Below are positions 9,573 through 18,488 of a stretch of DNA of 64,000 bases, one piece after another. The position numbers and the translations under genes are program-made. Source of the stretch: JAHDBG01 sp963922685 (lineage in GTDB: Bacteria; Pseudomonadota; Gammaproteobacteria; Chromatiales; Chromatiaceae); the NCBI GenBank assembly GCA_963922685.1, contig CAWUJM010000001.1, forward strand, positions 27,763 through 91,762, written 5' to 3'. The notes below the pieces were generated by a model. It was not told the origin of the DNA. It did not search any database and was given only the letters and a program-made list of their open reading frames with translations. Each line of letters begins with the position of its first letter. Positions within the stretch are counted from its first letter, which is position 1.

Positions 9573-10300
9573 TGTCCCGGACCATACGTCTTTCCGGCCT
9601 GATGCTCCTGCTGAGCGTCACTGCCTGTGCCAGTAGCCTGGATGCCGAGTTCAGGGATACACGCGACCCTTATGAAGATATCAACCGCCCTATCTATGCG
9701 TTCAACGACACACTGGACCAATACCTGCTGTACCCGCTCAGTCAGGGTTACCAGTGGATCGTACCGACACCGGTTGACCAGAGTCTCACCCGCTTCTTCA
9801 GCAATCTGAACAGCCTCACCACGATCCTGAACAGCCTGTTGCAGAACAAACCGGACACAGCCGGGCAAGCCACTGTCCGGTTTGCCCTGAACAGCAGCAT
9901 TGGCCTGGTTGGCCTGCTTGACGTTGCCACCCCGCTCGGCTGGCCAGAACATCAGGAAGACTTTGCGCAGACCCTTGGTATCTGGGGCGTCCCACCCGGA
10001 CCCTATCTGGTGCTGCCCGTGCTCGGGCCCAGCAGTGTCCGGGGACTGACCGGACGCCTGGCTGACTGGTGGACCGAACCGCTGAATGCCCTGCCAAACG
10101 ACGTACCCAAATATGCCTTACGTGGTCTGAGCCTGCTGGACCGGCACACCGACCTGCTGCCACTGCGCCAGCTGGCCGGACAAGTCCTGGATCCATATAG
10201 CTTTGTACGCGATGCATACCTGCAACGCCGGGCATTAGCGATTCGGGATGGCGTCAGTCAGGCACCAGATGACTGGGACGACGAATTCGGGTATGACTGA
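9572..10300 (+). CDS. mlaA: Outer-membrane lipid asymmetry lipoprotein MlaA (VacJ)
   Basis: A 242-residue lipoprotein. The signal peptide ends in a lipobox VTAC with the lipidated cysteine at residue 19. The MlaA signature DPYEDINRPIYAFNDTLDQY follows. It then shows the amphipathic and glycine-rich segments of the family (NSSIGLVGLLDVATPLG; GPYLVLPVLGPSSVRG). MlaA removes misplaced phospholipid from the outer leaflet of the outer membrane and hands it to the periplasmic MlaC and the inner-membrane MlaFEDB complex. Only mlaF and mlaE (54.2-55.8 kb) are seen in this window. The start overlaps the helicase stop by one base. Confidence 0.95.
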   Translation: MSRTIRLSGLMLLLSVTACASSLDAEFRDTRDPYEDINRPIYAFNDTLDQYLLYPLSQGYQWIVPTPVDQSLTRFFSNLNSLTTILNSLLQNKPDTAGQATVRFALNSSIGLVGLLDVATPLGWPEHQEDFAQTLGIWGVPPGPYLVLPVLGPSSVRGLTGRLADWWTEPLNALPNDVPKYALRGLSLLDRHTDLLPLRQLAGQVLDPYSFVRDAYLQRRALAIRDGVSQAPDDWDDEFGYD

Positions 10301-10982
10301 ACCACCGTCTTATCATCCCAGAATGGCGGAACGGTTTCGCGGCTACCTGCCGGTCGTGGTGGATGTTGAAACCGGTGGCTTCAACCCGACCACCGATGCC
10401 TTGCTGGAAATTGCCGCGATCCCGCTCCGGCAGGATGCTACCGGCGGACTGCACCCGGCAGAACAACTATGCGAGCAGGTACAACCCTTTCCCGGTGCCA
10501 GGCTGAACCCGGCATCACTCAGCCTGAACCAGATCCAACCGGACAACCCACTGCGCCAGGCCGTTGACGAAAAAGAAGCCCTGACCCGGATATTCCGCCC
10601 GATCCGCCAGGCCATCCTGGCCAGCGGCTGCAAACGCGCCATCCTGGTCGGACACAATGCAGCTTTTGACCTGGGCTTCATCAATGCGGCCGTCGCTCGC
10701 ACTGACAGCAAACGCAACCCGTTTCACCCGTTCAGCACCCTGGATACGGTCAGTCTGGCCGCACTGATGTACGGCCAGACCGTGCTGGCCCGCGCCAGCA
10801 GAATGGCCGGACTGGACTGGCATGCAAAACAGGCACATGGTGCACAATATGACGCGACTCAGACCGCCCGGCTGTTCTGCCACATAGTCAACCACTGGCA
10901 ACAATTATCGTCCGGTACATCCGGCCTGTGTGCTACCAGACCGGACATCCCTGAAAACCAGCGTGATACACTGATCACATGA
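10293..10982 (+). CDS. rnt: Ribonuclease T
   Basis: A 229-residue DEDDh 3'-5' exonuclease that trims tRNA CCA ends and matures stable RNA. Exo I is VVVDVETGGFNPTTDALLEIA (Asp24, Glu26), Exo II is VGHNAAFDLGF, and Exo III contains AHGAQYDATQTA with the catalytic His and Asp. The KRNPFHPF stretch typical of RNase T, which separates it from DNA polymerase epsilon subunits, is also present. The start at 10293 overlaps the end of mlaA by 8 bases and gives an N terminus aligning with the known enzyme. A longer frame from 10248 would overlap mlaA by 53 bases and is not needed. Confidence 0.93.
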   Translation: MTEPPSYHPRMAERFRGYLPVVVDVETGGFNPTTDALLEIAAIPLRQDATGGLHPAEQLCEQVQPFPGARLNPASLSLNQIQPDNPLRQAVDEKEALTRIFRPIRQAILASGCKRAILVGHNAAFDLGFINAAVARTDSKRNPFHPFSTLDTVSLAALMYGQTVLARASRMAGLDWHAKQAHGAQYDATQTARLFCHIVNHWQQLSSGTSGLCATRPDIPENQRDTLIT

Positions 10983-11013
10983 TCCTGCCCCCAAGCAACC
11001 CGGAGAATTCTGC

Positions 11014-13308
11014 GTGACAAAAACTCGTCTGTTGAGTGGCTGCACAGCACTTACTCTGACTCTGATGAGCCTGCTCAGCTGGGCGCAGCCGGTCAGCCTG
11101 AACCTGAAAAATGCTGATATTCGTTCAGTGATTGATATGGTTTCCGGTATTACCGGCAAAAATTTTATCGTGGATCCGCGGGTCAAAGGCAAGGTGACAC
11201 TCGTGTCATCCACACCGGTAGAGCCGGAAGAAGTCTACGATATCTTTCTGTCCATCATGAAGGTGCATGGTTATGTCGCACTGGAAGAGGGCGGGATCGT
11301 CAACATACTGCCAGCGAATGAAGGGGTACGTGGTGCGCCACTGGATGCACGTACCGGCCATGACAGTCAGATGCAGATGCAGATCCAGGTCGTATCCGTG
11401 CGCAATGTGAAGGCAACGCAGCTGGTGCCGGCATTAAAGCCACTCGTTTCCAAAAATGGTCATTTGTCAGCACATGCCAGCTCCAATACACTCGTGATCT
11501 CAGATACGGGACGGCGCCTGCAACGTCTGATAGAGATTATCCGCCGCCTGGATGTCCAGGAAGACAGTGGACTGGAGGCCGTCAGACTGAAACATGCCGC
11601 TGCATCGCAAGTGATCAGGACATTACAACCATTGCTGACCAGCAGCGGCAAGGGCAAGGGCAGCATATTCGGTGAAGGCATTGCCGACCGAGGTATCCGG
11701 CTGGCAGCGGATGACCGCGCCAACATGGTACTGATGACTGGCAGCAAGCAGGTCCGCAACCGCTTACGTATTCTGATAGAACAGCTGGATACCCCGATTT
11801 CCCATCAGGGCGAAACCCAGGTGGTCTACCTGAAATTTGCCAAAGCCGTTGATCTGGCTGAGGTTCTGCGCAGTACGCTGGACGAAAAATATCAGGACAG
11901 CGGCAACAATAAAAAAAGTCGGAACGCGACTGCACGCCAGGTCAGCATACAGGCCGATGAAGACATGAATGCATTACTGATTACGGCAGGTCCGGATCAG
12001 CATGCCGAAATTCAGGCTGTCATTCAGGCCCTGGATGTACGCCGGGCACAAGTGCTGGTCGAAAGCCTGATTGTTGAAATGTCGGATGACCGGGCACGCA
12101 GCCTGGGCATACAGTGGCTCGCTGGAGACAAAGACCTGGTACAGTTGAGTAACGCCAGCACACTGGCGGCTACTGCGCTACAGCAAGGTAATGTGGTCGG
12201 ACTGCTCAAGGCCGGGAAAGGATTGAATATCGGCGTGCTGGCGCGGGCACTATCAAATGATGGCGACGCGAATATCATCTCAACACCGAGCCTGATCACG
12301 CTGGACAATGCTGAAGCTGAAATCAATGTCGGACGTGAAGTGCCGTTTGTCACCGGTTCTTATACCAGTTCCGGCGGCAGCTCCGGTGCAGACAATCCGT
12401 TCACCACGATTCAGCGCAATGATGTCGGGCTGACGATGAAGATCACACCACAGATCAATCAGGGCTCGACCATCCGGCTGGATATTGATCAGGAAATCTC
12501 TAACCTGCTACCCGGTGCTGCTGCCCGGTTTGGTGCAAGCGATTTAGTCACCAGTAAACGTAGCATCAAAACCAGCGTCGTGGTGGAAGATGGCAATATC
12601 CTGGTACTGGGCGGCCTGGTTGATGACACATTGCGCGAAAGCCAGGTGAAGGTACCGATGCTGGGCGATGTGCCGGTTCTGGGACAACTGTTCAATTACC
12701 GTGAAGCAACCAAAGAAAAACGCAATCTGATGATTTTTATCCGACCAAAGATCCTGCGTGATGCCGAGAGCAGCCATGCCCTGAGCGAACAACGGTATAC
12801 CAGGATACGCAACCAGCAGCTGCAACAATACGAAGCCGGCTCACGTCTGCTATCTGATGACGATATTCCATTGCTGGCACCTGTAGACGACACAACATCT
12901 GAGCAGGCCGTTCCATCCCCGGAACCGCACATGAGTCAGCCTGCCGCCCCGGCAGAAAAACAGACGACACACAGCCCACAGCCAGCAACAAAGGCCGTGC
13001 AACAACCGGTCGTCACACCTGCGGCAGGACCAGCTTACGATATCACACCGATACACCCTACCGAACGGCAGAAACTGCTGCACCCCCCGACGGTTAAACC
13101 AACACCGGCATCAGCACCTGAACCCGCCCCGCCCGGGACAATATCACCGGTTGCAAAACCCACTACGTTTGCACAGGCACAGGAGCAACTACTGCACAGT
13201 CTGCCACGCTCTACCCGACCATCCGTGAACACCACGACCGGAATCCGTGTGCCGGATAGGCAACCACAGAAAATGAGTCTGCCGGACCTGTTTAATCCAG
13301 GCGAATAG
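11014..13308 (+). CDS. gspD: Type II secretion system secretin GspD
   Basis: A 764-residue outer-membrane secretin. It starts with GTG and has GGAG about 10 bases upstream. A signal peptide ends near Ala24, then the N0 domain (VSLNLKNADIRSVIDMVSGITG), N1-N3 repeats, and the secretin core with VPFVTGSYTSSGG and the VVEDGNILVLGGLVDD and VPMLGDVPVLGQLF blocks. It multimerises into the channel through which folded proteins leave the periplasm. Odd: about 150 residues after the core (from about 605) form a Pro/Ala/Thr-rich, low-complexity tail unlike the short S-domain of most GspD. gspE follows after 2 bases; no gspC is beside it. Confidence 0.95.
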   Translation: MTKTRLLSGCTALTLTLMSLLSWAQPVSLNLKNADIRSVIDMVSGITGKNFIVDPRVKGKVTLVSSTPVEPEEVYDIFLSIMKVHGYVALEEGGIVNILPANEGVRGAPLDARTGHDSQMQMQIQVVSVRNVKATQLVPALKPLVSKNGHLSAHASSNTLVISDTGRRLQRLIEIIRRLDVQEDSGLEAVRLKHAAASQVIRTLQPLLTSSGKGKGSIFGEGIADRGIRLAADDRANMVLMTGSKQVRNRLRILIEQLDTPISHQGETQVVYLKFAKAVDLAEVLRSTLDEKYQDSGNNKKSRNATARQVSIQADEDMNALLITAGPDQHAEIQAVIQALDVRRAQVLVESLIVEMSDDRARSLGIQWLAGDKDLVQLSNASTLAATALQQGNVVGLLKAGKGLNIGVLARALSNDGDANIISTPSLITLDNAEAEINVGREVPFVTGSYTSSGGSSGADNPFTTIQRNDVGLTMKITPQINQGSTIRLDIDQEISNLLPGAAARFGASDLVTSKRSIKTSVVVEDGNILVLGGLVDDTLRESQVKVPMLGDVPVLGQLFNYREATKEKRNLMIFIRPKILRDAESSHALSEQRYTRIRNQQLQQYEAGSRLLSDDDIPLLAPVDDTTSEQAVPSPEPHMSQPAAPAEKQTTHSPQPATKAVQQPVVTPAAGPAYDITPIHPTERQKLLHPPTVKPTPASAPEPAPPGTISPVAKPTTFAQAQEQLLHSLPRSTRPSVNTTTGIRVPDRQPQKMSLPDLFNPGE

Positions 13309-13310
13309 TA

Positions 13311-14813
13311 ATGGCCGCGAAGATAACAGGACTGAATGCTGCCGCAACAACTACAGAGCTCAGCCTGACCTATGCTGAGCGCCACAGCGTGTTGCTGGAT
13401 TATGCAGAAAACGGAGACCTGACATTATTATGTCGTACTGATACGTCATTGCGCGCATTACAGGAAGCACAACGCCAGGCTGGTGGTTACACCCGCATCC
13501 GGCGACTGGATGCGGAGGCCTTTGCGCAACGATTGCAGATACAGCAGGACAGTACCGCCAATCAGGCGATGACAGCAATTGACGAGATCAGCGATGCAGT
13601 CACACTGGATTTTGATCGACTGGTTGGTGAACTGAACGATCAACCGGAAGACCTGTTAGACAGTATAGAGGATGCGCCGGTTATCCGCTTACTGAATGCG
13701 TTATTCACCAAGGCGGTACAATTCAATGCATCCGATCTGCACATTGAGCAATATGAAGATTATCTGCGGGTCCGGATGCGCGTAGATGGCGAACTGCAAC
13801 AGATGATGCGTGGCAAAAGAAGCCTGGCCCCCCTGCTGATCTCGCGCATCAAGGTGATGGCAAAACTGGATATTGCGGAAAAGCGACTGCCGCAGGATGG
13901 CCGGATTGCGTTGCGGCTGGGGCGTCGTCAGGTCGACGTACGGGTATCGACTATGCCATCCGGTGTCGGCGAGCGAGCAGTATTACGTTTATTAGATAAA
14001 AGTGCCGGGCGGCTGCAACTGCGCGATCTGGGTATGCCAGCGCAGGTGGAACAGCTATCAGACCAGATCATTCGCCGACCACATGGTATGTTCCTGGTCA
14101 CAGGCCCGACCGGGTCCGGTAAAACGACCACACTGTATGCCGCACTGACCCGGCTGAATGATCATCGCCGCAACATCATGACCGTGGAAGACCCGATTGA
14201 ATATGATCTGGAAGGGATCAACCAGACCCAGATCAATGCCAGAATCGGCATGAGCTTTGCGCACGGATTGCGGGCCATACTACGTCAGGATCCGGATGTG
14301 GTGATGGTCGGAGAGATTCGTGACAGCGAAACCTCAGAGATCGCTGTACAAGCCAGTCTGACCGGACACATGGTCTTTTCCACACTGCATACGAATACCG
14401 CCATCGGTGCCATCACCCGCTTACGTGACATGGGGGTGGAACCGTTTTTACTGGCCTCCAGCCTGTCCGGCATTCTGGCACAGCGACTGGTGCGTCAGTT
14501 GTGTCCCTGCGCTGAAACCTACCAGCCGGATGCGGCTGAGTGTGAACGTCTGGGGATCAGTACAAACAAGCACCTGCGGCGGCCACAAGGCTGTGATACC
14601 TGCAACCAGACCGGCTATCTGGGCCGGATCGGGGTATATGAGCTGATAGCGATGGACGATACGCTGCGCGGCCATATTCATGCCGAAGCGAGTGAAGCCA
14701 CCATGCTGGAACATGCACGTACCCGGAGTCCGGCATTGATTGAATCTGCCATGGATCTGGTGCGGCAACACAAAACAGCGTACGAAGAGGTGTTACGCGT
14801 ACTCGGCACATAA
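13311..14813 (+). CDS. gspE: Type II secretion system ATPase GspE
   Basis: A 500-residue cytoplasmic secretion ATPase that powers pseudopilus assembly. The N-terminal domain is followed by the N2 region (ASDLHIEQYEDYLRVRMRVDGEL), Walker A (GPTGSGKTTTLY, about 265), the Asp box, Walker B (DPDVVMVGEIRD), the His box (STLHTNTA) and a four-cysteine zinc site (CPC ... CDTC). The zinc site indicates GspE/PilB rather than PilT. It directly follows gspD. Transcription seems to end here: gspF and the pseudopilin genes do not follow, so the rest of the system must be elsewhere or lost. Confidence 0.94.
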   Translation: MAAKITGLNAAATTTELSLTYAERHSVLLDYAENGDLTLLCRTDTSLRALQEAQRQAGGYTRIRRLDAEAFAQRLQIQQDSTANQAMTAIDEISDAVTLDFDRLVGELNDQPEDLLDSIEDAPVIRLLNALFTKAVQFNASDLHIEQYEDYLRVRMRVDGELQQMMRGKRSLAPLLISRIKVMAKLDIAEKRLPQDGRIALRLGRRQVDVRVSTMPSGVGERAVLRLLDKSAGRLQLRDLGMPAQVEQLSDQIIRRPHGMFLVTGPTGSGKTTTLYAALTRLNDHRRNIMTVEDPIEYDLEGINQTQINARIGMSFAHGLRAILRQDPDVVMVGEIRDSETSEIAVQASLTGHMVFSTLHTNTAIGAITRLRDMGVEPFLLASSLSGILAQRLVRQLCPCAETYQPDAAECERLGISTNKHLRRPQGCDTCNQTGYLGRIGVYELIAMDDTLRGHIHAEASEATMLEHARTRSPALIESAMDLVRQHKTAYEEVLRVLGT

Positions 14814-15190
14814 CCGACGGGCACCTCTGCAACCAATGGTACCCAACTTCAATCGCAGCGTTCTGTGCGTAGCAAAGCTGCAGTTGCAGAATCCACCTGA
14901 TCTATCCTGTCTGCTTTCCGGGCTATGGATTCCGCGACTTCGCGCGGAATGACGTGGTGTCATCCTGAAAGTTGTCACGAGGGTGGTTGTGCCACCTTAC
15001 TGAAAAGCGTTATCCGGTCACGACCCTCCGAGGGCGTCTGCGGCCCGGATGGCCGCAGCCGAGCCCCCATGGATGGATTTATGGCGTATCTCGGAGGGCC
15101 GTGACCGGATAACGCTGGCACTGAGATTGCCACATCTCCTCAACTCATCAGCAGACAAGTCAACCAGTTTATGTCAGAGCGATCAGGTTC
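14814..15190. other. Intergenic region downstream of gspE, repeat-bearing
   Basis: No gene is convincing in these 377 bases. A short palindrome around 14929-14952 (GGATTCCGCGACTTCGCGCGGAAT) resembles a dispersed proteobacterial hairpin, and the long palindromic repeat described separately fills 15006-15116. Confidence 0.6.
15006..15116. repeat. Palindromic repeat with variable outer stem, copy 1
   Basis: The two ends, 15006-15032 and 15090-15116, are inverted complements at 26 of 27 positions. Inside is a second hairpin (CTGCGGCC / GGCCGCAG) and a GAGCCCCCATGGATGG block. The inner sequence from CTCCGAG to CTCGGAG is nearly identical to the copy at 41860-41959, but the outer stems are different sequences that are each self-complementary. 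There is no thymine run, so a simple terminator is unlikely. Confidence 0.85.
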
Positions 15191-16168
15191 GTGATACAGC
15201 ATGTCATTGTGCCCGATCTGCTCGGGTCGTTTCCGTCCTCTGTCACTTTGCCCGAGCTGCCGCCGTTGCCCATGTTATCGCGTCTGCTCAGCCGGGCTGA
15301 GCGCAGTGCAGCCCCGACTGGTTATGCGCCAACACTGTTTGCGTTATCCGGCCTGCCGGTTGAGCCTGATCAGGATTTGCCGACCGGAGCACTCAGCTGG
15401 CACCTGAATCCGGCACTGGCACCGGATCAGTGGGTCTGTCAGGCAGATCCGATTCATTTACAACCGGATCAGGATCGGCTGCTTGCATTTGATTTTCACC
15501 ACCAGCCGCTTGGCCTGACAGAAGCTGAGGCCCTGATCAGACTGTTCAATGATCACTTCGATAGTGAAGGACTACATTTATGGCTGGCAGAGCCGAATCA
15601 CTGGTTCTTATCTGCCGAACAGGCACCAGACATCCGGACGCATCCCCTGAGCATGGTGCAGGGACGCCCGATGGCGCGCTTTTTACCGACTGGTCCGGAT
15701 GCCACCCGATGGCACGCATTACTGAATGAAACGCAGATGTTGTGGCATCAGTCACCACCGAATCTGCGTCGGGCGGCAGATGACCTGCCGGTAGTGAATG
15801 GTTTGTGGCTGAGCGGGGGTGGTTGTCTGCCGCAGGCAGTGCCACACCAGTTTGCCGGGGTCAGTGGCGACAGCCGATTATTGCAGGGTATGGCTCAGCG
15901 AGCCAGGCTATGTGGTGGCTTCCGGCAGGCTGCGGCCATACATGTGTTATCAGCACCGGGGCGAGCAGTACAGGATGCTGATCCGGCGGCCTGGATAGTC
16001 GCGCTGCACCAGCTGGAACATCAGTTGGCTCTGTTGTGTCATGGCGAGGTGATCCTGTTTCCCTGTGCCGGACAGAGATGGCACTGGCGACCGGGTCGGC
16101 GCTGGTGGTGCCGTACCCGACCAGTCACCGACTGGCTGATCTCAGATACTGTGGCGCAAACAATCTGA
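15191..16168 (+). CDS. RpfE-like protein (phosphoglycerate-mutase-like family)
   Basis: A 325-residue cytoplasmic protein. It resembles a family annotated as RpfE-type regulatory protein or cofactor-independent phosphoglycerate mutase-like in beta- and gammaproteobacteria. The pattern seen is an N-terminal hydrophobic VIVPDLLGSF, a central ADPIHLQPDQDRLLAFD motif, HALLNETQMLWH, and VNGLWLSGGGCLP. The biochemical function is not established. GTG at 15191 is used as start; the ribosome site is weak. A longer frame is not supported because upstream is the palindromic repeat. It is followed by an unrelated secreted protein gene after 134 bases. Family assignment comes from memory of the pattern, so confidence is moderate. 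Confidence 0.65.
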   Translation: MIQHVIVPDLLGSFPSSVTLPELPPLPMLSRLLSRAERSAAPTGYAPTLFALSGLPVEPDQDLPTGALSWHLNPALAPDQWVCQADPIHLQPDQDRLLAFDFHHQPLGLTEAEALIRLFNDHFDSEGLHLWLAEPNHWFLSAEQAPDIRTHPLSMVQGRPMARFLPTGPDATRWHALLNETQMLWHQSPPNLRRAADDLPVVNGLWLSGGGCLPQAVPHQFAGVSGDSRLLQGMAQRARLCGGFRQAAAIHVLSAPGRAVQDADPAAWIVALHQLEHQLALLCHGEVILFPCAGQRWHWRPGRRWWCRTRPVTDWLISDTVAQTI

Positions 16169-16224
16169 CCCGAATCCGGTTGAAACAGGAAAGTAGCCCG
16201 ATTCCCACAGATACCCCGGTTTGA

Positions 16225-16233
16225 TGTTATAAT
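16225..16233 (+). promoter_or_regulatory. Candidate extended -10 promoter
   Basis: TG-T-TATAAT at 16225-16233 is a perfect extended -10 element, 70 bases before the DUF1566-like gene. No good -35 hexamer is found at the expected spacing. Confidence 0.4.
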
Positions 16234-16302
16234 ACAGCGAACCATTTCTTTAATATTACGGTGTTCTTACGCAACATCAGATTCTGTAAAGAGGTTAAGT
16301 TT

Positions 16303-16950
16303 ATGGTTCGTAAAATATTATTAAGTGTATCCATGGCCTTGTCCGCCAGCCATTCTGTTTCTGCTGCCTGCATGGACGATCTGGAAATGCATGGCAATCC
16401 CATCACAGGTCTGTCTTCCCCTGCACCTGAGACTAGGCCCGGAGTTGCTGCTAACCGGAGTTATGTCGACAGATACGTTGCAAAACTTGATCGGGACCGC
16501 TACAACGCCACTCTTCTGAACGAGGAAACAAACAGCAGCTCCTCTGAAGAACAGAGCTGGTTTGATGCGCAGGTGTACTGCAATGAACTGACTGCTTCTG
16601 CCGTGCTGAGTGACGGAACAGTATCTGCAGAGAAATACGATGACTGGTATCTGCCAGCCAGAGTTGAGTGGATCTCAGTCTGTCTGAATCAGGGTAGTAC
16701 ACTGAACTATGCTGAGCAGACCTGGACCGCCGGTGGTGCATGTGCAGCCAGTGACGTTATGTACTGGACCAGCACTCTGCATTCAGCACCTGTCACCTTT
16801 CAAGGTGAAGGTACTTGGGATGTAATGAAATTTGACCTTAATAGATATGAATTTTATGTTACCGGGACAGCAGAAATATTTAATCCGGCAACCGGTGAAA
16901 CGATGCGGATTAATCCTGATCTGAAAAAACAGACACGGTGCATCAGATAA
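16303..16950 (+). CDS. Secreted DUF1566-like protein
   Basis: A 215-residue protein with a clear Sec signal peptide (MVRKILLSVSMALSASHSVS, cleavage after SVSA). The middle carries W-x-x-A-x-x-YCNEL, then DDWYLPARVEW, then YWTSTLHS. That is the pattern of the DUF1566 / Lcl C-terminal domain found in surface and periplasmic proteins. Function unknown. The start at 16303 is preferred to 16261 because GAGG precedes it and the signal peptide begins there. It is convergent with radA, 5 bases apart, with no terminator hairpin visible between them. Confidence 0.72.
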   Translation: MVRKILLSVSMALSASHSVSAACMDDLEMHGNPITGLSSPAPETRPGVAANRSYVDRYVAKLDRDRYNATLLNEETNSSSSEEQSWFDAQVYCNELTASAVLSDGTVSAEKYDDWYLPARVEWISVCLNQGSTLNYAEQTWTAGGACAASDVMYWTSTLHSAPVTFQGEGTWDVMKFDLNRYEFYVTGTAEIFNPATGETMRINPDLKKQTRCIR

Positions 16951-16955
16951 ACCCT

Positions 16956-18326
16956 TCAGGCTATTCCTGCAGCCTCAGTCGCTTCTGTAATACGGCTGAT
17001 CGCATCAATCCGTAATCCGGTGACCGGTTTTTTAGGTGCATTTGATTTCGGAATAATTGCCTGACTGAAGCCATGCCGGGCTGCCTCGTACAATCTTTCC
17101 TGACCGTTCGGAACAGGCCGCAATTCACCTGCCAGGCCGACTTCACCAAAAATCACCAGGCTTCGGGATAACGGAATATCCCGATAACTGGACAGAGCAG
17201 CCAGCAATACTGCTAAATCAGCAGCGGGTTCGCTGACCCGAACACCACCGACAATATTCAGAAACACATCCTGATCAGACATCCCGATGCCACCGTGTTT
17301 ATGCAGCACAGCCAGTAGCATAGAAAGCCGGTGCTGATCCGAACCGAGTGCAATGCGACGTGGATTACCGGAAGCATTCTGATCAACCAGTGCCTGAATC
17401 TCAACCAGCAGCGGACGCGTTCCTTCGCGGGTTACCAGTACCGCGCTGCCCGGTACCGGTTCTTCATGTGGCGATAAAAACAAGGCCGATGGATTACTGA
17501 TCTCACGCAGGCCCTGGCCAGTCATCGCAAACACACCCAACTCATTCACTGCACCAAAACGATTCTTTATCGTTCTTACCAGCCTCAGCTGACTCCCTGC
17601 CTCACCTTCAAAATACAGCACTGTATCCACCATGTGCTCCAGCACACGTGGCCCCGCCAGCGCACCTTCCTTAGTCACATGACCCACCAGCAAAACACTG
17701 GTATTTGTATGCTTTGCATATTGTACAAGACGTGCAGCCGACTCTCTGACCTGTGCGACGGAGCCAGGTGCAGATTGCAGCGTGTCGGTAAAAAAGGTCT
17801 GGATTGAGTCCATCACCAATACCTGCGGCTGGTGCTTCTGCACCTGCTCCAGGATATGTTCAATACAGGTTTCGGTCAGCAGATGCAGCCGCTCGCGCGC
17901 CAGATTTAATCGTTGCGCGCGCAGACTGATTTGTTGTGCAGATTCTTCGCCACTGACATACAAGGTAGACAGATGGCCTGCCAGTGCAGCCAGGGTCTGC
18001 AGCAATAAAGTGGATTTACCAATGCCCGGATTACCGCCAATCAGGATGACAGAACCGGGCACAAGCCCGCCACCGAGCACCCGGTCCAGTTCAGCCAGTC
18101 CGGTGGCCAGCCGCTGCGTCGCTGTGGCCTGTATATCGGCCAGGTTGCAGATACCGGATACCTGCGGTGCACCAGCATAGTTGGTATAGCGCGTCTGCCG
18201 GCTTGGCTGCGCCACCGACTCAACCAACCGATTCCAGGCCCCACACTCAGCACACTGGCCTGACCACTTGGCAGACTGGGCACCGCAGGCCTCACAACGG
18301 TAATGCGGTTTTTCAGGTTTTGCCAT
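16956..18326 (-). CDS. radA: DNA repair protein RadA (Sms)
   Basis: A 456-residue RecA-like branch-migration ATPase acting in recombinational repair. An N-terminal four-cysteine zinc finger (YRCEACGAQ ... CAECGAWN) is followed by Walker A (GGNPGIGKSTLL), Walker B (VLVMDSIQTF), the RadA-specific KNRFG motif (IKNRFGAVNELGVF) and a C-terminal Lon-protease-like domain. The start at 18326 gives MAKPEKPHYRCEACG, aligned with known RadA. The sequence directly before this ATG is the end of a MITE-like element (18328-18488), and no Shine-Dalgarno is visible, so translation may be weak or rely on an upstream start in the same frame. Confidence 0.95.
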   Translation of the reverse strand: MAKPEKPHYRCEACGAQSAKWSGQCAECGAWNRLVESVAQPSRQTRYTNYAGAPQVSGICNLADIQATATQRLATGLAELDRVLGGGLVPGSVILIGGNPGIGKSTLLLQTLAALAGHLSTLYVSGEESAQQISLRAQRLNLARERLHLLTETCIEHILEQVQKHQPQVLVMDSIQTFFTDTLQSAPGSVAQVRESAARLVQYAKHTNTSVLLVGHVTKEGALAGPRVLEHMVDTVLYFEGEAGSQLRLVRTIKNRFGAVNELGVFAMTGQGLREISNPSALFLSPHEEPVPGSAVLVTREGTRPLLVEIQALVDQNASGNPRRIALGSDQHRLSMLLAVLHKHGGIGMSDQDVFLNIVGGVRVSEPAADLAVLLAALSSYRDIPLSRSLVIFGEVGLAGELRPVPNGQERLYEAARHGFSQAIIPKSNAPKKPVTGLRIDAISRITEATEAAGIA

Positions 18327-18327
18327 A

Positions 18328-18488
18328 GGGGGCGTTCTCAATGAGCTGAGTGGCAATGATTTCGAGTCATTTTTTGTGCTGACAAGGCGCAATGAGGAGT
18401 AATAGTCATTCTATTGCGACGAGTTGCAACACAGTCAGCGCGAAAAAGGGCCGGAATCAAGCCATGAAGCTGATTGAGAACACCCCCC
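18328..18488. mobile_element. MITE-like element with terminal inverted repeats
   Basis: The two ends are imperfect inverted repeats. Reading inward from 18327 and 18488 they agree at about 29 of 41 positions, including GTTCTCAAT, AGCT, TGGC and TGATT. The interior is also partly self-complementary (CGCAAT near 18389, ATTGCG near 18412). There is no coding capacity of its own. It spans the whole pheA-radA gap, begins one base upstream of the radA ATG and supplies the last codons of pheA. No target duplication could be assigned. Confidence 0.6.

Noticed and set aside
15006..15116. Simple rho-independent terminator for gspE
   Set aside because: The hairpin is very long, over 190 bases downstream, with no T-run, and it recurs at 41860 with different stems.
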